Assembly: GCA_044227325.1 (NCBI GenBank)
Contig: JBGAFI010000014.1
Coordinates: 62,001 to 126,000, forward strand
Reading direction: 5' to 3'
Source of the DNA: PFJX01 sp044227325
Lineage (GTDB): Bacteria; Pseudomonadota; Gammaproteobacteria; Burkholderiales; Thiobacillaceae
DNA: 64,000 nucleotides
Shown here: positions 8,543 through 16,954 of the stretch, piece after piece
How the letters are laid out: the number at the start of each line of letters is the position of its first letter
Position numbering within the stretch: the first letter of the stretch is position 1
The notes under the pieces: generated by a model
The model's database searches: none
What the model was told of the DNA's origin: nothing
What the model saw: only the letters and a program-made list of their open reading frames with translations
Program-made: the position numbers and the translations under genes

Positions 8543-9148
8543 GTGTTAGCCCTCATTGAAGCAGCAGGCTGGCCTATCTGGCCCCTGATCATCGCCTCCA
8601 TATTGGCCTTGGCCATTATCTTCGAACGTTTCTACACCCTGCGCCGGGAGCAGGTGATTCCTCCCAATCTGCTGGAACAGACCGTGAACAACCTGCGCCA
8701 GCACGGCCCGAACCCAGATCTTTTGCGCGCGCTGGCGGAAGGTTCGCCCCTCGGCCGGGTGCTGGCCGCCGGCATCCGCAACCTGGGGGCCAGCCGCGAG
8801 GTGATGAAGGAATCCCTGGAAGAGGCCGGCCGCGCGGTGGCCCACGACCTGGACCGGTTTCTGCTGTCCCTGGGAACCATCGCCTCGGTCGCGCCCCTCA
8901 TGGGCCTGCTCGGCACCGTCATCGGCATGGTGGAAATCTTCGGCTCCCAATCCGCCACCGGCGGCAATCCGGCGGTGCTGGCCCACGGCATCTCCGTGGC
9001 CTTGTACAACACCGCCTTCGGCCTCATCGTCGCCATTCCCAGCATGATCTTCTACCGTTTCTTCCGCGGCCGGGTGGACGCCTACCTGGTGGATATGGAG
9101 CAGCAGGCGATCCGGCTGGTGGAAATCGCCCACGGCGAACGCAAGTAA
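8543..9148 (+). CDS. exbB: MotA/TolQ/ExbB proton channel family protein
   Basis: An inner-membrane protein that with ExbD harvests the proton-motive force to energize outer-membrane processes. It has 201 residues with three helices (about 8-27, 108-135, 150-172) and the conserved core LGTIASVAPLMGLLGTVIGM and ISVALYNTAFGLIVAIP. I chose the GTG at 8543, preceded by a purine-rich GGGGACGG; a TTG 21 codons upstream would add an unlikely tail. The stop overlaps the exbD start (TAATG). No tonB is adjacent, so the partner (TonB or a Tol-like protein) is unknown. It is divergent from pcnB. Confidence 0.88.
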   Translation: MLALIEAAGWPIWPLIIASILALAIIFERFYTLRREQVIPPNLLEQTVNNLRQHGPNPDLLRALAEGSPLGRVLAAGIRNLGASREVMKESLEEAGRAVAHDLDRFLLSLGTIASVAPLMGLLGTVIGMVEIFGSQSATGGNPAVLAHGISVALYNTAFGLIVAIPSMIFYRFFRGRVDAYLVDMEQQAIRLVEIAHGERK

Positions 9149-9576
9149 TGAAGTTCCGCACCGCGCGCCGCGACGATCCGGAGATCAACCTGATCCCGCT
9201 GATCGACGTGTTGCTGGTGATCCTGATTTTCCTCATGGTCACCACCACCTACGCCCGCTTTTCCGAACTCCAGATCAACCTGCCCGAGGCCCAGGGCGAC
9301 AGCCCCAAGGAAGAACCGACCCAAATACACGTGGGGGTGGACGAGCAGGGCGACTACAACGTCGACCAGATTCCCGTCGCCCCCGGCGGCGGCGTCGAGT
9401 CCCTGGTGACGGCCCTGAGGTCGGCGGCGGGCGAGCAGAAGGATCCGGTCATCGTCATCTCCGCCGATGCCCACGCCACCCATCAGTCGGTGATCCGTGT
9501 GATGGACGCCGCCCGGCGCGCCGGCTATCCCCGGGTGACCTTCGTCACCCAGAGCTCCGCCGACGAACAGCCTTGA
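9148..9576 (+). CDS. exbD: ExbD/TolR biopolymer transport protein
   Basis: 142 residues: a short cytoplasmic N-terminus (MKFRTARRDDPEINLIPLID), one membrane helix (about 17-38) and a periplasmic domain ending at the TLR motif-like VTFVTQ. The aspartate in LIPLIDVLLVILIFLM is the expected proton-carrying residue. Partner of the ExbB encoded just upstream, overlapping by one base. Its stop overlaps the TTG start of lpxK (TTGA), so exbB-exbD-lpxK is one unit, an arrangement common in betaproteobacteria. Confidence 0.9.
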   Translation: MKFRTARRDDPEINLIPLIDVLLVILIFLMVTTTYARFSELQINLPEAQGDSPKEEPTQIHVGVDEQGDYNVDQIPVAPGGGVESLVTALRSAAGEQKDPVIVISADAHATHQSVIRVMDAARRAGYPRVTFVTQSSADEQP

Positions 9577-10589
9577 GCCAGGCGCTGTCGCGCTGCTGGT
9601 ACGGCCGTTGTCCGGCGCGCTACCGGTTGCTGCTGGTTCTCCTGCAACCCCTCGCCCTGGTGTTTCGCGTCCTGGCCGGCCTGCGCCGCCTGCTGTATCG
9701 CCATGGTCCGCTGAAGCGCGCGCGCTTGCCGGTGCCGGTCGTCGTCGTCGGGAATATCACCGCGGGCGGCTCAGGCAAGACGCCGCTCACCCTGGCCCTG
9801 ATCGACTGGCTGCGGCGGGCCGGCTATAGCCCCGGCGTGATCAGCCGGGGTTACGGCGGCAACGCGAAAACGCCCATGCCGGTGCGGGCGGACAGCGATC
9901 CCGCCCTGGCCGGCGACGAGCCCGTGCTGATCGCCAGGCGGGCCGGCTGTCCGGTCTGGATCGGCCGCGCGCGGGCGGAGGCCGGCCGGCGCTTGCTGGA
10001 ATGCCATCCGGAGGTGGACGTGATCCTGGCCGACGATGGATTGCAGCACTACGCGCTGGCGCGGGATGTGGAGTTGGCGGTCGTTGATGGCGAGCGCGGA
10101 TTCGGCAACGGCCGTCTCCTGCCCGCTGGACCGCTGCGCGAGCCGGTATCGCGTCTGCGCAGTGTCGATGCGGTGATCGTCAACGGCGCGGGGCGGACGG
10201 ACACTTATCCCGTGCCCGCTTTCTCCATGCGCCTGGCCGCTGGGCGCTGCGTGAATCTGGCCGATCCGGCGCGATGGGACGCCATCGAACGGTTCCGGGG
10301 CGAAACCATCCATGCCGTCGCCGGCATCGGCCACCCGGAACGTTTCTTCGCCGGCCTGGAGGCGATGGGCTTGCGCATCGAACGCCACGCCTTCCCCGAC
10401 CACCACGCTTTCCGGGCCGACGACCTGCCCGCCGGAACCGTGCTCATGACGGAGAAGGACGCGGTGAAATGCGCCGCCTTCCCGCGCGCGGACACCTGGT
10501 TCCTGGCGGTTGACGCGGAGGTGGAGGGGGGGCTACAAACCTTGTTGCTGAACGCATTGAAAGAGCGAAATGGATCCCAAGCTGCTTGA
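9573..10589 (+). CDS. lpxK: Tetraacyldisaccharide 4'-kinase LpxK
   Basis: Phosphorylates the lipid A precursor at the 4' position on the inner membrane. It has 338 residues: an N-terminal membrane-associating helix (about 18-36), then a P-loop GGSGKTP (residues 65-71), ISRGYGG, GDEPVLIARR, and the DDGLQHYALARD motif with the catalytic Asp. The TTG start overlaps the exbD stop; no ATG gives the N-terminal helix. The 3' end overlaps the Trm112-like gene by 20 bases. Confidence 0.93.
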   Translation: MSQALSRCWYGRCPARYRLLLVLLQPLALVFRVLAGLRRLLYRHGPLKRARLPVPVVVVGNITAGGSGKTPLTLALIDWLRRAGYSPGVISRGYGGNAKTPMPVRADSDPALAGDEPVLIARRAGCPVWIGRARAEAGRRLLECHPEVDVILADDGLQHYALARDVELAVVDGERGFGNGRLLPAGPLREPVSRLRSVDAVIVNGAGRTDTYPVPAFSMRLAAGRCVNLADPARWDAIERFRGETIHAVAGIGHPERFFAGLEAMGLRIERHAFPDHHAFRADDLPAGTVLMTEKDAVKCAAFPRADTWFLAVDAEVEGGLQTLLLNALKERNGSQAA

Positions 10590-10752
10590 AATTCTCGTCT
10601 GTCCCCTGTGCAAAGCGCCACTGGTCTACCGCAAGGAAGCCGGCGAATTGATCTGCAAGGGTGACCGCCTGGCTTTTCCCATTCGCGACGGCATCCCCGT
10701 CATGCTGGAGGACGAGGCGCGCCGTCTGGAAGAAACCGAGGAAGTGGCCTGA
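10570..10752 (+). CDS. Trm112-like (UPF0434) small zinc-binding protein
   Basis: A 60-residue protein opening MDPKLLEILVCPLCKAPL with one CPLC pair and a later LICKG, the UPF0434/YcaR pattern. In many proteobacteria this gene sits between lpxK and kdsB; here it overlaps lpxK by 20 bases, but flagellar genes follow and not kdsB. Molecular function is not established in bacteria beyond the Trm112-like fold. Confidence 0.88.
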   Translation: MDPKLLEILVCPLCKAPLVYRKEAGELICKGDRLAFPIRDGIPVMLEDEARRLEETEEVA

Positions 10753-10788
10753 CGCCGGCGGCGCGCGACGCGCCCGGCATGCCCGCGC

Positions 10789-11244
10789 ATGGCCAAGGAC
10801 TTTCCCTTGCAGGCCCTGCTGGAACATTCGCGCCACCGCATGGAGGCGGCGGAGCGTCTGCTCCGCATCCTCAAGCGCCGGGAGGATGCCGCGCGCGCGC
10901 GCCTGGACGAACTCCACGGCTATAAGCGGGACTATCAGGTGAAACTGGCCGGGACCGGCGCGAGGGGCGTGGATATCCATATGCTGCGGGACTTTCACGC
11001 GTTCCTGATCAAGCTGGACGGGGCCATCCAGCAGCAGTCCGGCGAGGTGGACAAGGTCCACGGGCATTGGCAGGACGCCCATCTGAACTGGCTGGCCCTG
11101 CGCCAGAAGGTGAAGGCCTATGAAACCCTCGCGCAACGGCACCACGCCAAGGAGGTCGCGCTCCTGGAAAAACGCGAGCAGCGTCTCTCCGACGAAAGCG
11201 CCCTGCGCAAACACATCGCCCGGAACAATAAAGCCGAACATTGA
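10789..11244 (+). CDS. fliJ: Flagellar protein FliJ
   Basis: A cytosolic coiled-coil chaperone/coupling factor of the flagellar type III export ATPase. It has 151 residues, highly charged and helical throughout, opening with MAKDFPLQALLEHSRHRMEAA and containing the GYKRDYQ segment found in FliJ. Its usual upstream partners fliH and fliI are missing here; the gene follows the Trm112-like gene at 36 bases. fliK begins 54 bases downstream. Confidence 0.85.
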   Translation: MAKDFPLQALLEHSRHRMEAAERLLRILKRREDAARARLDELHGYKRDYQVKLAGTGARGVDIHMLRDFHAFLIKLDGAIQQQSGEVDKVHGHWQDAHLNWLALRQKVKAYETLAQRHHAKEVALLEKREQRLSDESALRKHIARNNKAEH

Positions 11245-11298
11245 GTGCTCGGGCACGCTTATTGCTCCTATAACCGCGAATCGGATAGGAGAGGCGCG

Positions 11299-12531
11299 AT
11301 GGCTGATGTTGCAGCGGTTTTGGATACTTCGAGCGTTGCCGGGCTTCATGTCGGCAAGAAAGGCCGCAAGGGCGCCGGGGGCGGCCTCGACGCCGCCAGT
11401 TTTCTGACCACGTTCCTGTCCCAGGTGGCCGTGGCCGGAGGCGCCAAGGGCAAGACCGCCCATGCCGCCGGCCTTGTCGCCAGCGGCGCCGCCGCCGACA
11501 AGGCGCTTTCCGTGAAAACGGCGGCCAAGGCCGAGGATGCGGAGGCAAGCGACTCGGCTGGGGACGGGAAAGCCGAGTTGATCGCCCGCCTGGCGCGGGA
11601 CGCGGACGGCAAGGATGACGCCAAGGCGGCGGACGGCGCGGCATCGGCGCCGCCGGTCGCGAGCGACGCTGGCGCCGATGCCAAGGCCGCGACGGAAACC
11701 CCCGCCAATCCCGCGCTGGCCGCCGCGCAAGCGGTCTTCGGCGCCACCGACCAGAAGGCCTCCGCGCCGGTGTCCGAGGACACGGACACGGACACGGACA
11801 AGGTCGAGGGGACGCAAGCCAAATCCGAGCGGCGCGAGACAAGCACCCGGGTTCCCGGGGCGACAAACCGGACCGCCATGGCGGCAAGCGATGCCGACAA
11901 GACGGGCGACGAGGGGCAAAATTTGCCGGTTTCCGGCCCGGACAAGCCGGCGGCGGGCGTTTCCGCGCCGGCGCCGGAAGTCGCCGCGAAAGATGCCGCC
12001 GGCATGCCGGCCCAGATCGGCTCGAATGCAAGCAGCCCATCGTCCGATGCCCCCGTGACGCGCGCTTTCGACCAGAGCCTGCGCCAGGTCGAGACGCGGG
12101 TGAACCTCGCCGTGGAGGCGCCGGTGAAATCCCCCGCGTTCGCCGGGGAGCTGGCCGAGAAGGTGGTCTGGATGGCGGGTCGCCAGGGCCAGGTCGCGGA
12201 GCTGACCTTGAATCCGCCGCATCTGGGTTCCGTGGAAATCCGGTTGACGGTCTCCGGCGGCGATGCCGGCGCCCAGTTCTTCTCGGCCAATCCGGCGGTG
12301 CGGGATGCGATCGAAGCCGCCCTGCCGAAGTTGCGCGAACTCATGACCCAGGCCGGACTGAACCTCGGCGAAGCCAACGTGCGCGACCAGGCCCTCAATC
12401 AGGAGAGGGGCGGCGAGCATGCCGGAACCCGGTCGGCGGGCTTCGCCTCGGAACCGGAAGGAACGGTTTCCGGATTGGGTGGCGGGGTGTCGCGCTCGTC
12501 CGGGGTCGGCCTGGTGGATTTGTACGCCTGA
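11299..12531 (+). CDS. fliK: Flagellar hook-length control protein FliK
   Basis: A secreted molecular ruler that sets hook length and switches export specificity. 410 residues: a long low-complexity Ala/Asp/Lys-rich N-terminal ruler region (about 20-280), then a C-terminal Flg_hook domain recognizable by VAELTLNPPHLGSVEIRL and ALPKLRELMTQAGLNLGEANV (about 300-365). The ATG at 11299 follows AGGAGAGG at 11287-11294, so it is preferred over an upstream TTG at the fliJ stop. Sequence of the ruler is divergent; the C-terminal domain makes the call. Confidence 0.9.
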   Translation: MADVAAVLDTSSVAGLHVGKKGRKGAGGGLDAASFLTTFLSQVAVAGGAKGKTAHAAGLVASGAAADKALSVKTAAKAEDAEASDSAGDGKAELIARLARDADGKDDAKAADGAASAPPVASDAGADAKAATETPANPALAAAQAVFGATDQKASAPVSEDTDTDTDKVEGTQAKSERRETSTRVPGATNRTAMAASDADKTGDEGQNLPVSGPDKPAAGVSAPAPEVAAKDAAGMPAQIGSNASSPSSDAPVTRAFDQSLRQVETRVNLAVEAPVKSPAFAGELAEKVVWMAGRQGQVAELTLNPPHLGSVEIRLTVSGGDAGAQFFSANPAVRDAIEAALPKLRELMTQAGLNLGEANVRDQALNQERGGEHAGTRSAGFASEPEGTVSGLGGGVSRSSGVGLVDLYA

Positions 12532-12687
12532 TTTCCCGTTTTGCTCCTCTTATCGGCCGAAACGCGGTTTCCCGGGCGCTTCGGCGCTTGCCTGTTTGCT
12601 TGTCATGACGTAATAAAGAACTTAAGCTTATTCAGGAAACATTCTGTTTTATCGCGGTTTTCCAGCTTTATTTGTATAGAGGATGGC

Positions 12688-13182
12688 ATGGCAAAAGAGG
12701 AAGCGCCGGTAGTCGAAGGCGAAGCACCCAAGAAAAAGGGCAAACTCCTGATCATCATCGCCGTGGTGGTGGTGTTGGTCATTGGCGCCGGCGTGGGCGC
12801 CTTCCTGCTGCTTTCCAAGCCCCCGGCGGAAGAGGGCGCGAAGCACGAGGAGGAGCACGCCGAGGAACATGCTCCCATCTACGAGCGTCTGGAGACCTTC
12901 ACCGTCAATCTGGCCGACCAGGAAGGCTATCTGCAGACGGAAATCCAGCTCATGGTCGAGGACGCGACGATTCAGGAAAAGCTCAAGCAACGCATGCCCG
13001 AGGTGCGCGATGCCTTGATCCGGTTGCTGTCCAGCAAGACCACGGAAGACTTGGCGCAACAGGAGGGGAAGGACAAACTGGCCGACGAGGTGCGCAAGCA
13101 GATCAACGAGGTGCTGGGCATCAAAGGCAAGGGCAAGGGCGTGAAGAAAGTGTTGTTCGCGGCTTTCATCATCCAGCAATAG
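12688..13182 (+). CDS. fliL: Flagellar basal body-associated protein FliL
   Basis: An inner-membrane protein around the motor stators that supports torque. 164 residues: a short acidic/basic cytoplasmic start, one membrane helix (about residues 20-41), a His/Glu-rich linker (about 48-60) and the periplasmic domain with LETFTVNLADQEGYLQTEIQL and a C-terminal VLFAAFIIQQ strand. I chose the ATG at 12688. The 156 bases upstream (12532-12687) include an AT-rich stretch from 12605 to 12675 that could hold an internal promoter, the only such gap in the cluster. Confidence 0.9.
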   Translation: MAKEEAPVVEGEAPKKKGKLLIIIAVVVVLVIGAGVGAFLLLSKPPAEEGAKHEEEHAEEHAPIYERLETFTVNLADQEGYLQTEIQLMVEDATIQEKLKQRMPEVRDALIRLLSSKTTEDLAQQEGKDKLADEVRKQINEVLGIKGKGKGVKKVLFAAFIIQQ

Positions 13183-13203
13183 CGTGTAGCCGACAGGGGA
13201 TCC

Positions 13204-14202
13204 GTGGCTGACGACATCCTTTCCCAAGAAGAGGTCGATGCCCTACTTCGCGGGGTCACCGGCGAGCCGGAGGACTCCGGTGTCGAGGAGGCGGGGGGGG
13301 ATGTACGCACCTACGATATCGGACGTCAGGAAAGGATCGTGCGCGGGCGCATGCCCACGCTGGAGATCATCAACGAACGCTTCGCCCGCAATTTCCGCAT
13401 CGGCCTGTTCAACCTGATCCGGCGCACGGCCGAGATTTCCGTCGGCCCGGTGACCGTCATCAAATACAGCGAGTTCGTGCGCAACCTGGTGGTTCCCACC
13501 AACCTCAACATGGTGCACATGCACCCGCTGCGCGGCACCGCCCTGTTCGTGCTGGACCCGAACTTCGTGTTTCTGGTGGTGGACAACCTGTTCGGCGGCG
13601 ATGGCCGCTACCACATGCGGGTGGAGGGCCGGGACTTCACGCCGACCGAGCAGCGCATCATCAAGAAAATCCTGGAAGTGGTGTTCGAGGAGATGCGCAG
13701 GGCCTGGGAGACCATTTATCCGATCCGCTTCGAATACATCCGCTCGGAGATGAACACCCAGTTCGCCAACATCGCCACGCCAACGGAAGTGGTGGTGGTG
13801 AGCACCTTCAACATCGAACTGGGCTCGGGCGGCGGCGATTTCCACGTCTGCGTCCCCTACAGTATGATCGAGCCGATCCGCGATCAGCTCACCAGCACCA
13901 TGCAGGCTGACCGCGCGGAGGCCGACGAACGCTGGATTTCCCAGATGAAGCTCCAGGTGCAGGACGCGGAGGTGGAGTTGGTGGCGAACCTGGGCCAGAC
14001 TTCAGTCACCCTGCGCCAGATCGTCGACCTCAAGGTGGGCGACGTTATTTCCCTGGATCTTCCCGATGCCGTGATCGCCCAGGTCGATAGCGTGCCCTTA
14101 TTCAAGTGCCACTACGGCCAGAAGAGCGGACAATTGGCGCTGAAAGTCGATTCGGTATTGCATGGACAGGATCAGCTATCCCACATCGGGAGCAAGCTAT
14201 GA
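13204..14202 (+). CDS. fliM: Flagellar motor switch protein FliM
   Basis: C-ring protein that binds CheY-P and switches rotation. 332 residues: the N-terminal CheY-binding motif DILSQEEVDALL (residues 4-15), the CheC-like middle domain with the GGDGRYHMRVEGRDFTPTEQ segment, and a C-terminal FliN-like SpoA domain. The start is a GTG at 13204, placing the CheY-binding motif at the extreme N-terminus as required. The stop overlaps the fliN ATG. Confidence 0.96.
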   Translation: MADDILSQEEVDALLRGVTGEPEDSGVEEAGGDVRTYDIGRQERIVRGRMPTLEIINERFARNFRIGLFNLIRRTAEISVGPVTVIKYSEFVRNLVVPTNLNMVHMHPLRGTALFVLDPNFVFLVVDNLFGGDGRYHMRVEGRDFTPTEQRIIKKILEVVFEEMRRAWETIYPIRFEYIRSEMNTQFANIATPTEVVVVSTFNIELGSGGGDFHVCVPYSMIEPIRDQLTSTMQADRAEADERWISQMKLQVQDAEVELVANLGQTSVTLRQIVDLKVGDVISLDLPDAVIAQVDSVPLFKCHYGQKSGQLALKVDSVLHGQDQLSHIGSKL

Positions 14203-14702
14203 GCGAGGAAGCGCAAAAGCAGGACGATATCTCCGCCGACGACTGGGCCGCGGCCCTGGCCGAGCAGGAGACCAGTACCGCCGAGACCGCGGAGGCGGGC
14301 GGCGGCGAGGACGACTGGGCCGCGGCCCTGGCCGAGCAGGAGGTGGTCGACAAGGCCATGGCCGCGCAACCCGCCGCCCCCGAGCCCAAGAAAGCCGATA
14401 TCTTCCCCAACCTGGCTCCGGGCGCGGTCCAGCCGGCGGCCAATAATCTGGACCTGATCCTCGATATTCCGGTCCAGCTCAATGTCGAGCTGGGGCGTAC
14501 CAAGATCGCCATCCGCAACCTGCTGCAACTGGCCCAGGGTTCCGTGGTGGAGCTGGACGGCTTGGCCGGCCAGCCCATGGACGTGCTGGTGAACGGCTGC
14601 CTCATCGCCCAGGGCGAGGTGGTGGTGGTGAATGACAAGTTCGGCATCCGTCTCACCGATATCATCAGTCCCGCCGAGCGCCTGCGCCGCCTCAACCGAT
14701 GA
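14199..14702 (+). CDS. fliN: Flagellar motor switch protein FliN
   Basis: C-ring protein paired with FliM. 167 residues; the C-terminal SpoA domain (about 85-165) is well conserved: LDIPVQLNVELGRTKIAIRNLLQL and LIAQGEVVVVNDKFGIRLTDI. The N-terminus is acidic and contains an 11-residue segment DDWAAALAEQE twice. The start ATG overlaps the fliM stop (ATGA); a longer frame upstream is an overlap through fliM. The stop likewise overlaps the fliO ATG. Confidence 0.95.
   Translation: MSEEAQKQDDISADDWAAALAEQETSTAETAEAGGGEDDWAAALAEQEVVDKAMAAQPAAPEPKKADIFPNLAPGAVQPAANNLDLILDIPVQLNVELGRTKIAIRNLLQLAQGSVVELDGLAGQPMDVLVNGCLIAQGEVVVVNDKFGIRLTDIISPAERLRRLNR
14238..14342 (+). repeat. 33-bp exact direct repeat inside fliN
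   Basis: Bases 14238-14270 and 14310-14342 are identical over 33 bp, 72 bases apart, both in frame. Each encodes DDWAAALAEQE. This is an in-frame duplication in the linker before the SpoA domain. Confidence 0.9.
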
Positions 14703-15112
14703 AGTCGCCGCACCGCCTGGGCGCCGCGTTCCTGTTCTTCGCCGCCTTGCCCGCGGCGGCGGCGGAGCCGCCCGCCGTTTCCACCGGCGGCGCCTTGTTC
14801 CAGGGCCTGTTCGGCCTGCTCATCGTTTTGGGCGCCCTGGCGCTCTTCTTCTGGTTCCTGCGCCGCTTCTCGCCGGGACAGAGCGGTGCCCAGGGCGTGG
14901 TCAAGGTGATCGGCGGCGTCATGGTCGGACCGCGTGAAAGGGTGGTGGTGGTGGAGGTGGGCGATACCTGGCTGTTGCTGGGCGTCGCGGGCGGTCAGGT
15001 GAACAACCTGCATACCCTGCCGCGTCCCGCCGGCTACGCGCCGTCCCCCCACGATCCCATGCCCGGATTCGCCGACAAGCTGAAGGAATTGCTGCCCAAG
15101 CGTCCGGGCTGA
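14699..15112 (+). CDS. fliO: Flagellar biosynthetic protein FliO
   Basis: A small membrane protein that helps assemble the FliP ring of the export gate. 137 residues: a cleavable-looking hydrophobic N-terminus (about 5-22), a membrane helix (about 32-52: LFQGLFGLLIVLGALALFFW) and a cytoplasmic domain with VKVIGGVMVGPRERVVVVEVGDTWLLLGVA. Position between fliN and fliP with an ATGA overlap confirms the call, since FliO sequence alone is weakly conserved. Confidence 0.9.
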   Translation: MKSPHRLGAAFLFFAALPAAAAEPPAVSTGGALFQGLFGLLIVLGALALFFWFLRRFSPGQSGAQGVVKVIGGVMVGPRERVVVVEVGDTWLLLGVAGGQVNNLHTLPRPAGYAPSPHDPMPGFADKLKELLPKRPG

Positions 15113-15157
15113 TCGGCTCGGAAATGCGCGGCGCAAACGGGGTTAGAATCCCGGCCC

Positions 15158-15892
15158 ATGCGTCGCCTGCCACTCCTCCTGGTTTTGCTTTCCCCGGCCC
15201 TGGCCTGGGCGGCGCCCGGCATTCCCGCCTTCTCCAGCACGCCCGGCCCGGGCGGCAGCACCAGCTACACCTTCAACATCGAAGCGCTGCTGCTGCTCAC
15301 GTCGCTGACCTTCCTGCCGGCGATCCTGCTGATGATGACCGCCTTCACCCGCATCGTCATCGTGCTGTCCCTGCTGCGTCAGGCCATGGGCACCATGAGC
15401 GCGCCGCCCAACCAGGTCATCGTCGGGCTATCCCTGTTCCTGACCTTCTTCGTCATGGCGCCGGTGTTCGACAAGATCCAGGAAACCGCCTGGAAGCCCT
15501 ATTCCGAGAACCAGATCAGCCTGGTGGAGGCCGCCGACCGCGGTGCCCAGCCGCTGAAGGCCTACATGCTGAAGCAGACGCGCCAGGAAGACTTGGCCCT
15601 GTTCGTGCGCCTGGCCAAGGTGCCGCCGCTGAACTCGCCGGAGGAGACGCCCCTGAAGGTGGTGGTGCCGGCCTATATCATCAGCGAGTTGAAGACCGCG
15701 TTCCAGATCGGCTTCATCGTCTTCATCCCCTTCCTGGTCATCGACATGGTGGTGGCCAGCGTGCTCATGTCCATGGGCATGATGATGCTGTCGCCGGTGC
15801 TGGTCTCCCTGCCGTTCAAGATCATGCTGTTCGTGCTCGCCGACGGCTGGAGCCTGCTCATCGCTTCCCTGGTCCAGACTTTCCAGATGTGA
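15158..15892 (+). CDS. fliP: Flagellar export gate protein FliP
   Basis: Core of the type III export gate in the inner membrane. 244 residues with an N-terminal signal peptide (MRRLPLLLVLLSPALAWA), then four helices. Signatures: LTSLTFLPAILLMMTAFTRIVIVLSLLRQAMGT (the FliP hallmark, quoted in part), the cytoplasmic loop PLKAYMLKQTR, and FIPFLVIDMVVASVLMSMGM. A 45-base gap separates it from fliO. Confidence 0.97.
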   Translation: MRRLPLLLVLLSPALAWAAPGIPAFSSTPGPGGSTSYTFNIEALLLLTSLTFLPAILLMMTAFTRIVIVLSLLRQAMGTMSAPPNQVIVGLSLFLTFFVMAPVFDKIQETAWKPYSENQISLVEAADRGAQPLKAYMLKQTRQEDLALFVRLAKVPPLNSPEETPLKVVVPAYIISELKTAFQIGFIVFIPFLVIDMVVASVLMSMGMMMLSPVLVSLPFKIMLFVLADGWSLLIASLVQTFQM

Positions 15893-15899
15893 GGTCCGC

Positions 15900-16169
15900 A
15901 TGACACCGGATACCGTCGTCGCCATCGTCCGCCAGGCCCTGGAGGTCGCCATGCTCGCGGCCGGGCCGCTGCTGCTGGCCTCCCTGCTGACCGGCCTGAT
16001 GGTGTCCATCTTCCAGGCCGCGACCCAGATCAACGAAATGACGCTGACCTTCATCCCCAAGCTGTTGATCATGTTCGTCGTGCTGGTCATCACCGGGCCA
16101 TGGACCCTGCAATTGCTGGTGGACTACGTGACCCGGCTGATCGGCGGCATTCCCACCCTGGTGGGTTGA
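15900..16169 (+). CDS. fliQ: Flagellar export gate protein FliQ
   Basis: 89 residues, two membrane helices joined by the short polar loop ATQINEMTLTF typical of FliQ/SctS. Begins MTPDTVVAIVRQALEVA. Forms the export gate with FliP and FliR. Its stop shares a base with the fliR ATG (TGATG). Confidence 0.97.
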   Translation: MTPDTVVAIVRQALEVAMLAAGPLLLASLLTGLMVSIFQAATQINEMTLTFIPKLLIMFVVLVITGPWTLQLLVDYVTRLIGGIPTLVG

Positions 16170-16954
16170 TGTACACCCTGTCCAGCGCCGACCTGAACGG
16201 TTTGCTCGCGCTGTTCCTGTTTCCCTTCGTCCGCATCCTCGCCTGGCTATCCTTCGATCCCCTGCTCGGCAACAAGTCCGCGCCGGTGCACGTGCGGGTC
16301 GGCCTGGCCCTGGTGCTGACCGTCGCCATCGCGCCCATCATCCCGCCGGCGGCCTCGGTGCCGCTGGTGTCCGGCGACGGTCTGCTGATCCTGCTGCAAC
16401 AGATCGCCGTCGGCGCCGCCCTGGGCTTTACCCTGCGCATCCTGTTCGCCGCCGTGGAACTGGCCGGCCAGTTCATGGGCCTGCAGATGGGCCTGTCCAT
16501 CGCCACCCTGTACGATCCGGTCAACGGCGCCCAGACACCCGTGATCGCCCAGTTCATGGTGCTGTCCACCACCCTGATCGTGTTCGCCTTCAACGGCCAC
16601 CATCTGGTCATCGCCGCCCTGGCCGAGAGCTTCAGCGAGATTCCCGTCTCGGCGGGCCTGTCCGGGGATGGCTTCGGCGCGGTGGTCCGTTGGGCGGGCG
16701 CCCTGTTCGCCACCGGCCTGCACATCGCCCTGCCGGTCACCGCGGCCCTGCTCGCCACCAATCTGGCCATCGGCATGATGACCCGCGCCTCGCCACAACT
16801 GAACATCTTCGCGGTGGGCTTCCCCCTGACCCTGGGCGCCGGCTTCATGGTGTTGTATTTCACCATCGCCTACCTGCCCGCCCGGGTCGAACAGCTCTGG
16901 CTGTCCGCCCTGCAGGCGGCCGTGGGCGCCATGCGCGGGGTGTCGGGGCCATGA
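16169..16954 (+). CDS. fliR: Flagellar export gate protein FliR
   Basis: 261 residues with six or more helices; completes the FliPQR gate. Signatures: FPFVRILAWLSFDPLLGNKSAPVHVRVGLAL and GQFMGLQMGLSIATLYDPVNGAQTP, both quoted in part from the conserved core. The start is the ATG at 16169 overlapping the fliQ stop; a longer frame upstream lies within fliQ. The stop overlaps the next ATG (ATGA). No flhB follows in this window. Confidence 0.96.
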   Translation: MYTLSSADLNGLLALFLFPFVRILAWLSFDPLLGNKSAPVHVRVGLALVLTVAIAPIIPPAASVPLVSGDGLLILLQQIAVGAALGFTLRILFAAVELAGQFMGLQMGLSIATLYDPVNGAQTPVIAQFMVLSTTLIVFAFNGHHLVIAALAESFSEIPVSAGLSGDGFGAVVRWAGALFATGLHIALPVTAALLATNLAIGMMTRASPQLNIFAVGFPLTLGAGFMVLYFTIAYLPARVEQLWLSALQAAVGAMRGVSGP

